Source of the DNA: Paramesorhizobium sp049065735
GTDB lineage: Bacteria; Pseudomonadota; Alphaproteobacteria; Rhizobiales; Rhizobiaceae
Assembly (NCBI RefSeq): GCF_049065735.1
Contig: NZ_JBAKHD010000002.1
Coordinates: 62,001-126,000 of the forward strand
DNA: 64,000 nt
Reading direction: 5' to 3'
This document shows, one piece after another, positions 50,640 to 59,576 of this stretch. Under the pieces are notes generated by a model that worked only from the letters and a program-made list of their open reading frames with translations, did no database searches and was not told the origin of the DNA. A program made the translations under genes and the position numbers. Each line of letters begins with the position of its first letter. Position 1 is the first letter of the stretch.

Positions 50640-51755
50640 ATGGCGGGCAAAGCGATGAATACAAGGGTCGATTGGGTCGATATAGCCAAGGGAATATGCA
50701 TCATCTTCGTGGTGATGATGCATTCAACATTAGGTGTCGAAAAGGCTGCCGAATCAGAAGGCTGGATGCATTATGTCGTCGCATTCGCCAAACCTTTCCG
50801 GATGCCGGACTTCTTCCTGATTTCAGGACTATTCCTGAGTCTGGTCATCGACCGCCCGTGGCGGCGCTATATCGACCGCAAGGTCGTTCACTTTCTTTAC
50901 TTTTATATACTTTGGCTCACGATTCAGTTCCTCTTCAAGGCACCCGGAATCGCCGCCGAGGGCGGCGCGCATGCTGTCATCTCGGCCTATCTGATGGCGT
51001 TCGTCGAACCGTTCGGCACGCTGTGGTTCATCTACATCCTCCCGGTATTCTTCATCATCACGCGATTGGTGAAGCGGCTGCCGGTCTGGCTCGTCTTCGG
51101 CGCGCTGGCGCTCTTGGAAAGCCTGCCGATCCATACGGGCTGGGTGATGATCGACGAATTCTGCGGGCGTTTCGTTTATTTTTATGCGGGCTATGCCTTC
51201 GCACCGGCGATCTTCCGCGCCGCCGAATGGATGCGCCAGCGTCCCCGCGTGGGGCTTGCCGGGCTCGCGGCCTGGGCGCTCGTCGAATATGGACTGGTGT
51301 TCACCCCCGCGCCCGCCGCGCTTGCACATCTGCTGACGCCCGAGGCGTTCATGGCCGGGGCGCAGGGCGGATGGAGCGAACTGCCTATCGTCTCGCTGCT
51401 GCTTGGTCTTGCCGGTGCGTTCGCCATCGTGGCGACATCGGCGCTTCTGTCATTACTGGCTGAGAGAAACCTGTTGCATCGGGCGCTGAGCTGGCTAGGG
51501 GCGCATTCGATCGTCGTGTATCTCGCCTTCTTCCTGCCGATGGCAGTGGCCCGGACGGTGCTGCTCAAGACTGGCATCATCACCGATATCGGCACGATCT
51601 CGCTTCTCACCACCATCTCGGGCGTCATCGGCCCGGTCATTCTCTACGCGCTGGTACAATGGAGCGGCTATGGCCACTTCCTGTTCCGCCGCCCGCAATG
51701 GGCGATGATCGACAAGGCACCGGCAGGGAAGGCGGCGGCCGTGGCGGCGGAATAG
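50640..51755 (+). CDS. Acyltransferase family 3 (OatA/NodX-type) membrane protein
   Basis: An integral-membrane O-acyltransferase of 371 residues with about ten membrane helices. The N-terminal RVDWVDIAKGICIIFVVMMHSTLG contains the family's histidine, and RMPDFFLISGLFLSLVIDRPW the conserved FF-x-S/I-SG segment. TLWFIYILPVFFII and a positively charged tail follow. Such enzymes acetylate or succinylate surface polysaccharides; the substrate is unknown. There is no strong ribosome site. It stands alone between the omp genes and a family G repeat. Confidence 0.88.
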   Translation: MAGKAMNTRVDWVDIAKGICIIFVVMMHSTLGVEKAAESEGWMHYVVAFAKPFRMPDFFLISGLFLSLVIDRPWRRYIDRKVVHFLYFYILWLTIQFLFKAPGIAAEGGAHAVISAYLMAFVEPFGTLWFIYILPVFFIITRLVKRLPVWLVFGALALLESLPIHTGWVMIDEFCGRFVYFYAGYAFAPAIFRAAEWMRQRPRVGLAGLAAWALVEYGLVFTPAPAALAHLLTPEAFMAGAQGGWSELPIVSLLLGLAGAFAIVATSALLSLLAERNLLHRALSWLGAHSIVVYLAFFLPMAVARTVLLKTGIITDIGTISLLTTISGVIGPVILYALVQWSGYGHFLFRRPQWAMIDKAPAGKAAAVAAE

Positions 51756-51766
51756 CAAATCTTGTA

Positions 51767-51889
51767 CCCTTCATCCTCGTCCTTCGAGGCTCGCTTCGCG
51801 AGCACCTCGCCATGAGGATGAAGGAAGACTGCGCGCCACTAACCCTCATCCTGAGGCGCTCGCGAAGCGAACCTCGAAGGACGAGGGTT
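51767..51889. repeat. Family G long inverted repeat
   Basis: CCTTCATCCTCGTCCTTCGA with GGCTCGCTTCGCGAGC, and its inverse GCTCGCGAAGCGAACCTCGA with AGGACGAGGG, form a hairpin. ATGAGGATGAAGG/CCCTCATCCTGAGG lie inside. It separates the convergent acyltransferase and nrnC genes. Elements of this sequence type are frequent in Rhizobiales intergenic DNA. Confidence 0.8.
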
Positions 51890-51903
51890 ACTGGCGATAC
51901 TTC

Positions 51904-52521
51904 TCAGCTATGCGCAAAAATATCCTCTTCGGGCCATCCCATCAGGTCGAGCCGGGCGCGGGTCGGCAGGAAGCGGAAGCAGGCTTCGGCTTCCTTTTCA
52001 CGGCCGTCGCGCTTGAGGCGCGTCTCCAGCACGTTCTTGAGGCGGTGGAGATAGAGGACATCGGAGGCGGCATACTCCAGCTGGGCGGGCGATAGCACTT
52101 CCGCCGCCCAGTCGGAGGATTGCTGCTGCTTGGAGATGGTGACCTCCAGAAGCTCGTTGCAGAGATCCTTCAGCCCGTGCCGATCCGTATAGGTGCGGGT
52201 GAGGCGCGAGGCGATCTTGGTGCAAAACACCGGCTGCGGCATGACACCGAAGGTGTGTGCCAGCACAGCCAGGTCGAAGCGGCCATAATGGAAGATCTTG
52301 GTGATCGACCGGTCTTTCAGGAGGCGCACCAGATTGGGCGCCTTTTTCTGGCCGGGATCGATCTGGATCACATCGGCGGTGCCGTCTCCGGGCGATATCT
52401 GCACCACGCACAGCCGGTCGCGATGCGGGTTCAAACCCAGCGTCTCGGTGTCGATGGCGACGGCGTCGACCTGATAGTTGGAGAGATCGGGCAGATCGTT
52501 CTTGTGAAAACGGATGCTCAT
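51904..52521 (-). CDS. nrnC: NrnC-type nanoRNase (DEDDy 3'-5' exoribonuclease)
   Basis: Degrades short RNA oligonucleotides, notably dinucleotides, the Orn-equivalent of many alphaproteobacteria. The 205-residue protein has the DEDDy exonuclease motifs: Exo I AVAIDTETLGLNPHRDRL, Exo II KIFHYGRFDLAVLAH, and Exo III LEYAASDVLYLHRL. The compact length without an HRDC domain, MSIRFHKNDLP start and GWPEEDIFAHS end agree closely with NrnC rather than RNase D. It lies 14 bp after the M20 dipeptidase gene. Confidence 0.93.
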   Translation of the reverse strand: MSIRFHKNDLPDLSNYQVDAVAIDTETLGLNPHRDRLCVVQISPGDGTADVIQIDPGQKKAPNLVRLLKDRSITKIFHYGRFDLAVLAHTFGVMPQPVFCTKIASRLTRTYTDRHGLKDLCNELLEVTISKQQQSSDWAAEVLSPAQLEYAASDVLYLHRLKNVLETRLKRDGREKEAEACFRFLPTRARLDLMGWPEEDIFAHS

Positions 52522-52535
52522 CGGTCCCCTCCCCC

Positions 52536-53927
52536 TTATTTCTGCGCCAAAGCGGCGAGGATGCGCGCCCAGGAGCGCTGGCCCTTGTGGAAGGAGTCCA
52601 GCTCATATTTCTCATTGGGCGAATGGATGCGGTCATCTTCCAGCCCGAAGCCGACGAGCAGCGATTCCATGCCGAGCATGCGCTGGAAGTCGCCGACGAT
52701 CGGGATCGAGCCGCCCATGGCGATAAGCACCGCCGGCTTCGGCCATTCGTCGGAAAGCGCGTCCTTGGCCTTGGTAAGGATCGGTGAATCATAGGCAAGC
52801 TGGATCGCCGGCGAGCCGCCATGCGGGTGGAACTCCACCGAGCAGTCGGCGGGAATGCGGGCGCGCACGAATTCACGGAAGGCGGCGCGGATCTTCTCGG
52901 GGTCCTGCTTGTGGACGAGGCGGAACGAGACCTTTGCGGAGGCCTCAGCTGCGATCACCGTCTTGAAGCCCTCCCCGGTATAGCCGCCGGTGATGCCGTT
53001 GACTTCTGCCGTGGGGCGCGCCCAAGTCAGTTCCAGAACGCTGCGGCCCTTCTCGCCCGCAGGAATGGAAAGGCCGATGGGGCCGAGGAAGCTCTCCGCC
53101 GTGCGGCCAAGGCCCTCCCACATCTGCAGAATCTGCGTCGGCGTTTCCTCCACGCCGTCATAGAAACCGGGCAGCGTCACGCGGCCGTTCTCGTCATGCA
53201 GATCGGCGAGGATGCGCGTCAGGATATGGATCGGGTTTGCCGCCGCACCGCCGAAGAAGCCCGAATGGAGATCGCGGTCGGCGGCCTTGACGATGATTTC
53301 CTCGCCGACCAAGCCGCGTAAGCCGACGGAGATGGCCGGCGTCTCCGGATCCCACATGCCGGTGTCGCAGACCAGCGCGAAATCCGCTTTCAGTTCCTCA
53401 GCATGCGCTTCGAGGAACGGCTTCAGTGACGGCGAGCCGGATTCTTCCTCGCCCTCGAAAAGGATGGTGATGCGGCAGGGGAGATTGCCATGCACCGCCT
53501 TATAGGCGCGGCAGGCCTCCACGAAAGTCATCAGCTGGCCCTTGTCGTCGGACGAGCCGCGCCCGGTGATGATCTTGCGCCCCTCGCCTACATCCTTGAT
53601 CGCAGGCGCGAACGGATCGTTTTCCCAGAGGTTCAGCGGATCGACCGGCTGCACATCGTAATGGCCGTAAAAGAGCGCGTGCGGCGCATCTGATGTAGCG
53701 CCTTCATGATGGGCGACGACCATGGGGTGGCCCGGCGTCTCGCGCACGCTCGCTGTAAAGCCGATGGATTCCAGATCCTTCACCAGCCACTCCGCCGCCT
53801 TGCGGCACTCGGCCTTATAGGCGGGATCGGTCGAAATCGACTTGATCTTCAAAAGCTCGAACAGCCGGTCGAGGCTTTTATCGAGATTGGCGTCTAGGTG
53901 GGAAAGGACGGGTTCGAGCGTGGACAT
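52536..53927 (-). CDS. M20-family metallodipeptidase
   Basis: A 463-residue di-zinc peptidase of the M20 DapE/carnosinase-like group. Zinc and catalytic residues sit in FYGHYDVQPVDPLNLW, GRGSSDDKGQLM, ITILFEGEEESGSPSL and VCDTGMWDPE. The dimerisation lid contains DLHSGFFGGAAANPI, and the C-terminal zinc region is LEDDRIHSPNEKYELDSFHKG. It probably acts on dipeptides; the exact substrate is unknown. It is transcribed ahead of nrnC. Confidence 0.92.
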   Translation of the reverse strand: MSTLEPVLSHLDANLDKSLDRLFELLKIKSISTDPAYKAECRKAAEWLVKDLESIGFTASVRETPGHPMVVAHHEGATSDAPHALFYGHYDVQPVDPLNLWENDPFAPAIKDVGEGRKIITGRGSSDDKGQLMTFVEACRAYKAVHGNLPCRITILFEGEEESGSPSLKPFLEAHAEELKADFALVCDTGMWDPETPAISVGLRGLVGEEIIVKAADRDLHSGFFGGAAANPIHILTRILADLHDENGRVTLPGFYDGVEETPTQILQMWEGLGRTAESFLGPIGLSIPAGEKGRSVLELTWARPTAEVNGITGGYTGEGFKTVIAAEASAKVSFRLVHKQDPEKIRAAFREFVRARIPADCSVEFHPHGGSPAIQLAYDSPILTKAKDALSDEWPKPAVLIAMGGSIPIVGDFQRMLGMESLLVGFGLEDDRIHSPNEKYELDSFHKGQRSWARILAALAQK

Positions 53928-54253
53928 GGAAACTAACCTGATTTCGATTCACGAAGAGCCGCACCCTATTCCATTTTGCAGGGGAATGCACAGGGTTAGC
54001 CGCGAACGTACTCGATACGCTTTCAAACAGGAATCAGCGGAATGGAGATCATCTAAAACAGAAGTTCGGCCAAAACAATCTATGCGAGTGGTACTTATAC
54101 GCGCGACTCCGAATCGAACAGCCTTCTGCCCAGTCCTTTCCATTGCGGGCCTGCCATGAAGAATCTAAAACGCCTTGACCGGAGCCACGTCGTCAAATCT
54201 AATATAGCTGCTTTAATTTTTTATCCGCCAGCGGTTTAGCAAAAGGGTGTGCT
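53928..54253. other. 326-bp non-coding region left of the ATPase island
   Basis: No gene, tRNA or repeat recognised. Base composition falls toward AT on approach to 54.2 kb (for example TAATATAGCTGCTTTAATTT near 54200), as expected at the edge of acquired DNA. I found no direct repeat shared with the right side (56203-56290) by eye. Confidence 0.4.
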
Positions 54254-55540
54254 GTGGCACGCATTGAAGGTTTTAGAGTCAGAAACTATCGAGCGCTTCG
54301 CGATGTAACCTTGGGGAGGCTCTGGAATCAGCGAGAGCAAGAACCATTAAGCCCATTGACCGCAGTTATAGGCAAGAACGGTGTTGGAAAGAGCACCTTA
54401 TTTGATTCATTTGGCTTTTTGTCTGATTGTTTGAGATTGGGCGTAGAGGAAGCTTGTGACGCTCGCGGGAGAGGAGGCTTTGAACGTATTCGCTCTCAAG
54501 GCGTTGCCGAACCTATAGAATTTAATATATATTATAAGGAAGACAGCCAGTCGCGCCCGATCACATATGAGGTTGCGATAGATATCGACAGACACGGGCG
54601 ACCGTTTGTGGCACGTGAGCGCCTAAGACAAAGAAGAAAAGGACAATCTTCAGGTTGGCCATTTTCTTTTCTGATACTGAACAACGGGCGTGGACTCGCT
54701 TGGAAAGGTGAAACCTTAGGTATTCAGGAATCAGAGCAGGAATACACCACTCTAGACGATCTTCTTGGTTTAATTGAGCGTGAGAAAAATGATGAAGAAC
54801 GCGCTGAAACCGAAGTTGTCGAACTAGATGATACTCGCAGACTTGGAATCGCAACCCTCGGATCGCTAAAACAGCATCCGAGAATTTCGGCATTTCGTCG
54901 TTTTATTGAGGGATGGCATCTCAGTTACTTCACGCCGGACGCAGCCAGGGGTCTGCCTATGGCAGGGCCTCAACGGCACCTTAATGTTCATGGCGACAAT
55001 CTGGGAAATGTAGTCCAATTTCTCGAAAGAGAGCATCCGAAACTGTTTCGTGAAATTCTAAACAGAATTTCTTTAAAAATCCCCGGGATACGAAAAATTG
55101 ACACCCATAAGACCGAGGATGGACGCTTATTATTGAGATTTAATGATCAAGGATTTAAAGATCCATTTTTCGCACAGCAAATGTCGGACGGTACGCTGAA
55201 GATTTTTGCGTATCTCCTTTTGTTAGAAGATCCAGAGCCCCCGCCATTTCTATGTATTGAGGAGCCTGAAAACGGCCTATATCACAAGCTTCTTGATTCG
55301 CTGGCCTCTGAATTTCGCGAACACGCGTTGGGACGAAGAAATAGTTCTCAGCTGTTTGTGACTACCCATCAACCCTACTTTGTCAACGCGCTTATGCCTA
55401 ATGAAGTTTGGGTAATGGAAAAAGGTAAGCACGGTTTTTCTTCGATCCGTCGGGCGAGTGATGATGAGGTTGTTCGGAATTTGGTTGCAGAAGGACTGCC
55501 ACTTGGTGGTCTTTGGTATAGCGATTATTTGGATTCGTAA
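54254..55540 (+). CDS. AAA/ABC-type ATPase (AAA_15/21, OLD/RecF-like), candidate defence ATPase
   Basis: A 428-residue ATPase. The N-terminal strand RIEGFRVRNYRALRDVTLG is typical of the RecF/SMC-like group. Walker A is GKNGVGKS at residues 40-47, the signature-like SDGTLKIFAYLLLL lies near 310, Walker B CIEEPENGL near 333, and the H-loop VTTHQPYFVNAL near 369. There is no nuclease domain. The start is GTG with AAGGGTG upstream. Sampled lines are about 40-52% G+C against over 60% around it, suggesting transfer. The DUF4276 gene begins 2 bp after its stop. It acts probably in phage or plasmid defence; this is inferred. Confidence 0.85.
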   Translation: MARIEGFRVRNYRALRDVTLGRLWNQREQEPLSPLTAVIGKNGVGKSTLFDSFGFLSDCLRLGVEEACDARGRGGFERIRSQGVAEPIEFNIYYKEDSQSRPITYEVAIDIDRHGRPFVARERLRQRRKGQSSGWPFSFLILNNGRGLAWKGETLGIQESEQEYTTLDDLLGLIEREKNDEERAETEVVELDDTRRLGIATLGSLKQHPRISAFRRFIEGWHLSYFTPDAARGLPMAGPQRHLNVHGDNLGNVVQFLEREHPKLFREILNRISLKIPGIRKIDTHKTEDGRLLLRFNDQGFKDPFFAQQMSDGTLKIFAYLLLLEDPEPPPFLCIEEPENGLYHKLLDSLASEFREHALGRRNSSQLFVTTHQPYFVNALMPNEVWVMEKGKHGFSSIRRASDDEVVRNLVAEGLPLGGLWYSDYLDS

Positions 55541-55542
55541 TT

Positions 55543-56202
55543 ATGACTCATTTAGAGGTGCTTGTTGAAGATTCCTCAGGTAAAGCTTCTCTTGAGTTTC
55601 TACTTCCCAAAATACTACCGAGCAATGTCAGCTTTCGTATTATATCGTATAAAGGGATCGGCACCCTCCCGAAGGGGCTGACCCCCAATTCCGATCCCAA
55701 CAAACGCATCTTACTGGACCAATTACCAAGATTGATCTCGGGCTACGGCAAAGCGTTTGCAAACGATGCGCCAGGCTATCGCCGGTGGGTGGTCATCATT
55801 TGTGACCTAGACGATCGGGACAAACAGGCTTTCGAAAATGAGATTGCCCAGTTGGTTATAGCTGCCAGTCCGAAGCCCCCTACAATTATCTGCTTGGCAA
55901 TTGAGGAAGGAGAGGCTTGGCTACTTGGGGATTCAGATGCCGTTCTTGAAGCTTATCCCCATGTTAGCAGGGCTGATCTAGCTCGCTATGTGCCAGACGA
56001 GATTTGCGGTACCTGGGAGTTTATGGCCGATCTCATTGAGAAAGGCGGAGCTAAGGGACTTAAAAAGCTCGGGTTCTACGAAGTGGGGCAAGCCAAGCAT
56101 CGTTGGGCCACAAATATTGCGCCACTTATTGATATCCAGCGTAATAAATCACCCAGCTTCGCGCAACTTGTCAAAGCTCTACTCGAAAGCATAAGCGCGT
56201 AG
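55543..56202 (+). CDS. DUF4276 protein (TOPRIM-like), partner of the ATPase
   Basis: A 219-residue protein with the DUF4276 pattern. The first strand holds the glutamate (LEVLVEDSSGK, Glu9). The acidic VVIICDLDDRDK at residues 83-94 gives the D-x-D of a TOPRIM fold, and IEEGEAWLLGD at 120-130 is a family hallmark. TOPRIM metal sites cleave nucleic acid in OLD nucleases, so this gene and the preceding ATPase may form a split OLD-like enzyme. Two-gene ATPase/DUF4276 or RloA/RloB-like cassettes are linked to abortive infection. Same low G+C as its partner. Confidence 0.8.
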   Translation: MTHLEVLVEDSSGKASLEFLLPKILPSNVSFRIISYKGIGTLPKGLTPNSDPNKRILLDQLPRLISGYGKAFANDAPGYRRWVVIICDLDDRDKQAFENEIAQLVIAASPKPPTIICLAIEEGEAWLLGDSDAVLEAYPHVSRADLARYVPDEICGTWEFMADLIEKGGAKGLKKLGFYEVGQAKHRWATNIAPLIDIQRNKSPSFAQLVKALLESISA

Positions 56203-56289
56203 GACTGGCTTTGGAACGGATCCCTAGTGCAGCAGCACTTTCTTGCTCCGTTAGCCAGTGGCGCCGTTCAGAAGCAAGGTAAGCGCCCC

Positions 56290-56437
56290 AAAAAAGATTT
56301 GACCGCTGCGATGAGGGGGTATCGCAGCGGCCAGATCATTATATTAGCGGCAGCCCGGAGAGGGGGGATGAGGCTGCCGCCAGATCCGGGTCCGGCGGGG
56401 GACGGGCCGGAAGGCCGGATATCGACATGGCGTCGAT
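56290..56437 (-). ncRNA. Candidate trans-acting sRNA with C-rich hairpin loops (suhB/mmgR-like)
   Basis: Read on the minus strand, three hairpins follow one another: CCGGC/GCCGG with loop CCGTCCCCC, GCGGCAGCC/GGCTGCCGC with a loop containing TCCCCCCTCTCC (plus 56347-56380), and CCGCTGCGAT/ATCGCAGCGG with loop ACCCCCTC (plus 56303-56330). The last is followed by TCAAATCTTTTTT, a good intrinsic terminator. GATCTGG precedes the last two hairpins. C-rich anti-Shine-Dalgarno loops plus a terminator are characteristic of Rhizobiales sRNAs such as suhB/mmgR. Exact ends are estimates. Confidence 0.6.
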
Positions 56438-56443
56438 GACCCA

Positions 56444-56472
56444 AATCTGGGGGACGAAGATGGCGATTCAAG
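56444..56472 (-). promoter_or_regulatory. RpoH-like promoter of the sRNA candidate
   Basis: On the minus strand CTTGAA (56472-56467), a 17-bp spacer and CAGATT (56449-56444). The -35 and spacing equal those before hsp20. The -10 is weak, so a nearer promoter for a shorter RNA remains possible. Confidence 0.35.
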
Positions 56473-56616
56473 GGCACGAAACATTACATGTTCGTAACAA
56501 ACCCGTGAGAATCGTGAGAGCGAAATGCGGGGCTCTTTTCAAACAATCTGTCCAAATCCAACTCTCCTGACAGGGATTTCATTCCCTTTCCTGGCCGTTT
56601 GTTTTAAATCAGCCCC

Positions 56617-59559
56617 ATGAAAAACGGCGATCATCTCTTTCTCGTTGACGGCTCGGGCTACATCTTCCGCGCCTATCACGCTCTCCCTCCCCTCACCCGC
56701 AAGTCGGACGGGCTGCCTGTCGGCGCGGTTTCGGGCTTCTGCAACATGCTGTGGAAGCTTTTGAAGGACGCGCGCAACACGGATGTCGGTATCGTGCCGA
56801 CCCATTTCGCCGTCATCTTCGACTATTCCTCGAAGACATTCCGCCACCAAATCTATTCCGATTACAAGGCCAATCGCACCGCGCCGCCGGAGGACCTCGT
56901 CCCGCAATTCGGCCTGATCCGCCAGGCGACGCGGGCGTTCAACCTGCCCTGCATCGAAAAGGAAGGCTATGAGGCTGATGACCTCATCGCCACCTATGCG
57001 CGGCTCGCCGTCGAAGCGGGCGGCGACGTGACCATCGTGTCGTCGGATAAGGATCTGATGCAGCTCGTCAATCACAAGGTGCAGATGTATGACGGGATGA
57101 AAGACAAGCAGATCTCGGTCCCCGAAGTGATCGAGAAATGGGGTGTCCCGCCGGAGAAGATGATCGACCTGCAATCCCTGACCGGCGATTCGACCGACAA
57201 TGTGCCTGGTATTCCCGGCATCGGACCGAAGACGGCGGCGCAGCTTCTCGAAGAGTTCGGCGATCTCGAGACGCTCTTGGCCCGCGCACATGAAATCAAG
57301 CAGCAGAAGCGCCGCGAGAACATCGTCAACTATACCGAACAGGCGCGGCTGTCGCGTCAATTGGTGACGCTGAAAAATGACGTGCCTATCGAGGTCGATC
57401 TGGACGCGCTGGTGCTGGAGCCGCAGGACGGGCCGAAGCTGATCGGTTTCCTGAAAGCGATGGAGTTCACCTCGCTCACCCGCCGCGTGGCCGAGACGAC
57501 CGGCACCGATGCCGCGCTGGTCGAGCCGGTGCCGGTGGAAACGCAATGGGGCGCGGAGGCCCATGGGCCCGACATGGAAGTGACCGTGACGGTGACTTCA
57601 GTGGAAGTGGAGGTGAAGGACGCCGCTTCCTCCCAGGCCGGATCCGGCTCGGAGGTGCTGACGCCCGCTGCGCTCGCCAAGTCCCGCGCCGACAGCGCGA
57701 TTGGACAAAAGATCGACACCACGGGCTACACCTGCATCCGTGACCTCGCCACGCTGCAGCAATGGATCGACGAGGCGACCGAGAACGGCGTCGTCGCTTT
57801 CGACACCGAGACCAACTCGCTGCTGCCGATGGAAGCCGAACTCATCGGCCTGTCGCTGGCGCTCGCTCCGGGCCGCGCGGCCTATGTGCCGCTGGCGCAT
57901 AAATCCGGCGCGGGCGACCTTCTGGGCGGCGGGATGCTGGAGGGGCAGGTTCCGCTCGACCAGGCGCTCGCAGCGCTGAAGCCTATGCTGGAGGACCGTT
58001 CGGTCCTGAAAATCGCCCAGAACATGAAGTTCGACTGGCTGATCATGCATCGCTACGGCATCGATGTCGCACCTTTCGACGATACGATGCTCATCTCCTA
58101 TGCGCTCGACGCGGGCCCCGGGGGACATGGCATGGACAGTCTGTCGGAGCGCTGGCTCGGCCACAAGACGATCCACTACAAGGACGTGGCGGGCAGCGGC
58201 AGAACCGCCGTCACCTTCGACATGGTCGATCTCGAACGCGCCACCGCCTATGCGGGCGAGGATGCGGATGTGACCTTCCGGCTCTGGCAGGCTCTGAAGC
58301 CGCGGCTGGCGGCGGAAGGCATGGCCTCGGTCTATGAGCGGCTGGAGCGCCCGCTGGTCGAGGTGCTGGCGCGCATGGAGGCGCGCGGCATCTCCATCGA
58401 CCGGCAGATCCTGTCGCGCCTTTCCGGCGATCTGGCGCAGTCGGCGGCGGCGCTGGAGGATGAAATCTACAAGCTCGCCGGTGAGCGCTTCAACATCGGC
58501 TCGCCGAAGCAGCTTGGCGATATATTGTTCGGCAGGATGGGTTTTCCGGGCGGATCCAAGACAAAGACGGGGCAATGGTCCACCTCGGCGCAGGTGCTGG
58601 AGGACCTTGCCGCAGCAGGCCATGAATTGCCGCGCAAGATCGTCGACTGGCGTCAGCTCACCAAGCTGAAATCCACCTATACCGACGCGCTGCCGGGCTA
58701 CATCCACCGCGAGACGGGCCGCGTCCACACCTGCTATGCGATGGCCGCCACTTCGACGGGCCGGCTTTCCTCGTCCGATCCGAATTTGCAGAACATCCCG
58801 ATCCGCACCACGGAAGGGCGCAAGATCCGGACGGCCTTCATCGCCGCGCCCGGACACAAGCTCATCTCCGCCGACTACAGCCAGATCGAATTGCGCGTGC
58901 TCGCCCATGTGGCGGACATTCCGCAATTGAAGCAGGCTTTCGCAGAAGGGATGGACATTCACGCCATGACGGCGTCGGAAATGTTCGGCGTACCGGTCGA
59001 GGGTATGCCGAGCGAGGTGCGGCGCCGCGCCAAGGCGATCAATTTCGGCATCATCTACGGCATTTCCGCCTTCGGCTTGGCCAACCAGCTCTCAATACCC
59101 CGTGAGGAAGCGGGACAATATATCCGCACCTATTTCGAGCGCTTCCCCGGCATTCGCGACTATATGGAGTCAACCAAGGCCTTCGCCCGCGAGCATGGCT
59201 ATGTGGAGACGATCTTCGGGCGGCGGGCGCATTACCCGGAAATCCGCTCCTCCAACCCGCAAATGCGCGCCTTCAACGAGCGCGCGGCCATCAACGCGCC
59301 GATCCAGGGTTCGGCGGCTGATATCATCCGCCACGCAATGATCCGCATGGACGACGCGCTGGAGCGGGCGGGGCTCTCGGCGCGGATGCTTTTGCAGGTG
59401 CATGACGAACTGGTGTTCGAAGCGCCGGACGAAGAGGTGGCGGAAACCATCACCGTCGTCCGCCGCATCATGGAAAACGCCGCCATGCCGGCGGTCTCGC
59501 TCTCAGTGCCCTTGCAGGTGGATGCACGGGCGGCGCAGAATTGGGATGAGGCGCATTAG
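56617..59559 (+). CDS. polA: DNA polymerase I
   Basis: Fills gaps and removes RNA primers. The 980-residue enzyme has a 5'-nuclease domain (LVDGSGYIFRAYHALPPLTR, FDYSSKTFRHQIYSDYKANR, DSTDNVPGIPGIGPKTAAQL). The 3'-5' exonuclease domain keeps its acidic residues (VVAFDTETNSL near 400, AQNMKFDWLI, GEDADVTFRLW). The polymerase domain has motif A ISADYSQIELRVLAH near 750, motif B RRRAKAINFGIIYGIS and motif C LLQVHDELVFEAPD near 926. About 60 extra residues rich in Thr/Val/Ala link the first two domains. No clear ribosome site precedes the ATG. Confidence 0.97.
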   Translation: MKNGDHLFLVDGSGYIFRAYHALPPLTRKSDGLPVGAVSGFCNMLWKLLKDARNTDVGIVPTHFAVIFDYSSKTFRHQIYSDYKANRTAPPEDLVPQFGLIRQATRAFNLPCIEKEGYEADDLIATYARLAVEAGGDVTIVSSDKDLMQLVNHKVQMYDGMKDKQISVPEVIEKWGVPPEKMIDLQSLTGDSTDNVPGIPGIGPKTAAQLLEEFGDLETLLARAHEIKQQKRRENIVNYTEQARLSRQLVTLKNDVPIEVDLDALVLEPQDGPKLIGFLKAMEFTSLTRRVAETTGTDAALVEPVPVETQWGAEAHGPDMEVTVTVTSVEVEVKDAASSQAGSGSEVLTPAALAKSRADSAIGQKIDTTGYTCIRDLATLQQWIDEATENGVVAFDTETNSLLPMEAELIGLSLALAPGRAAYVPLAHKSGAGDLLGGGMLEGQVPLDQALAALKPMLEDRSVLKIAQNMKFDWLIMHRYGIDVAPFDDTMLISYALDAGPGGHGMDSLSERWLGHKTIHYKDVAGSGRTAVTFDMVDLERATAYAGEDADVTFRLWQALKPRLAAEGMASVYERLERPLVEVLARMEARGISIDRQILSRLSGDLAQSAAALEDEIYKLAGERFNIGSPKQLGDILFGRMGFPGGSKTKTGQWSTSAQVLEDLAAAGHELPRKIVDWRQLTKLKSTYTDALPGYIHRETGRVHTCYAMAATSTGRLSSSDPNLQNIPIRTTEGRKIRTAFIAAPGHKLISADYSQIELRVLAHVADIPQLKQAFAEGMDIHAMTASEMFGVPVEGMPSEVRRRAKAINFGIIYGISAFGLANQLSIPREEAGQYIRTYFERFPGIRDYMESTKAFAREHGYVETIFGRRAHYPEIRSSNPQMRAFNERAAINAPIQGSAADIIRHAMIRMDDALERAGLSARMLLQVHDELVFEAPDEEVAETITVVRRIMENAAMPAVSLSVPLQVDARAAQNWDEAH

Positions 59560-59576
59560 GTAAAATAGAAAATGCC

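Larger units (their letters stand above)
56203..56616. other. 414-bp region between the island and polA
   Basis: Contains no protein gene that I can support. It holds the minus-strand sRNA candidate (56290-56437) with its promoter-like motif (56444-56472), and the polA promoter toward 56.5-56.6 kb. The first 85 bp after the DUF4276 stop show no feature. Confidence 0.6.

Noticed and set aside
54100..54140. A possible tRNA remnant (CGAATCGAAC-like) at the island edge
   Set aside because: No acceptor stem, anticodon arm or CCA could be built around it.
57560..57700. The Thr/Val/Ala-rich linker in PolA as a sign of a broken or fused gene
   Set aside because: The frame is continuous and all three domains are intact; a variable linker between the nuclease and exonuclease domains is normal in alphaproteobacteria.
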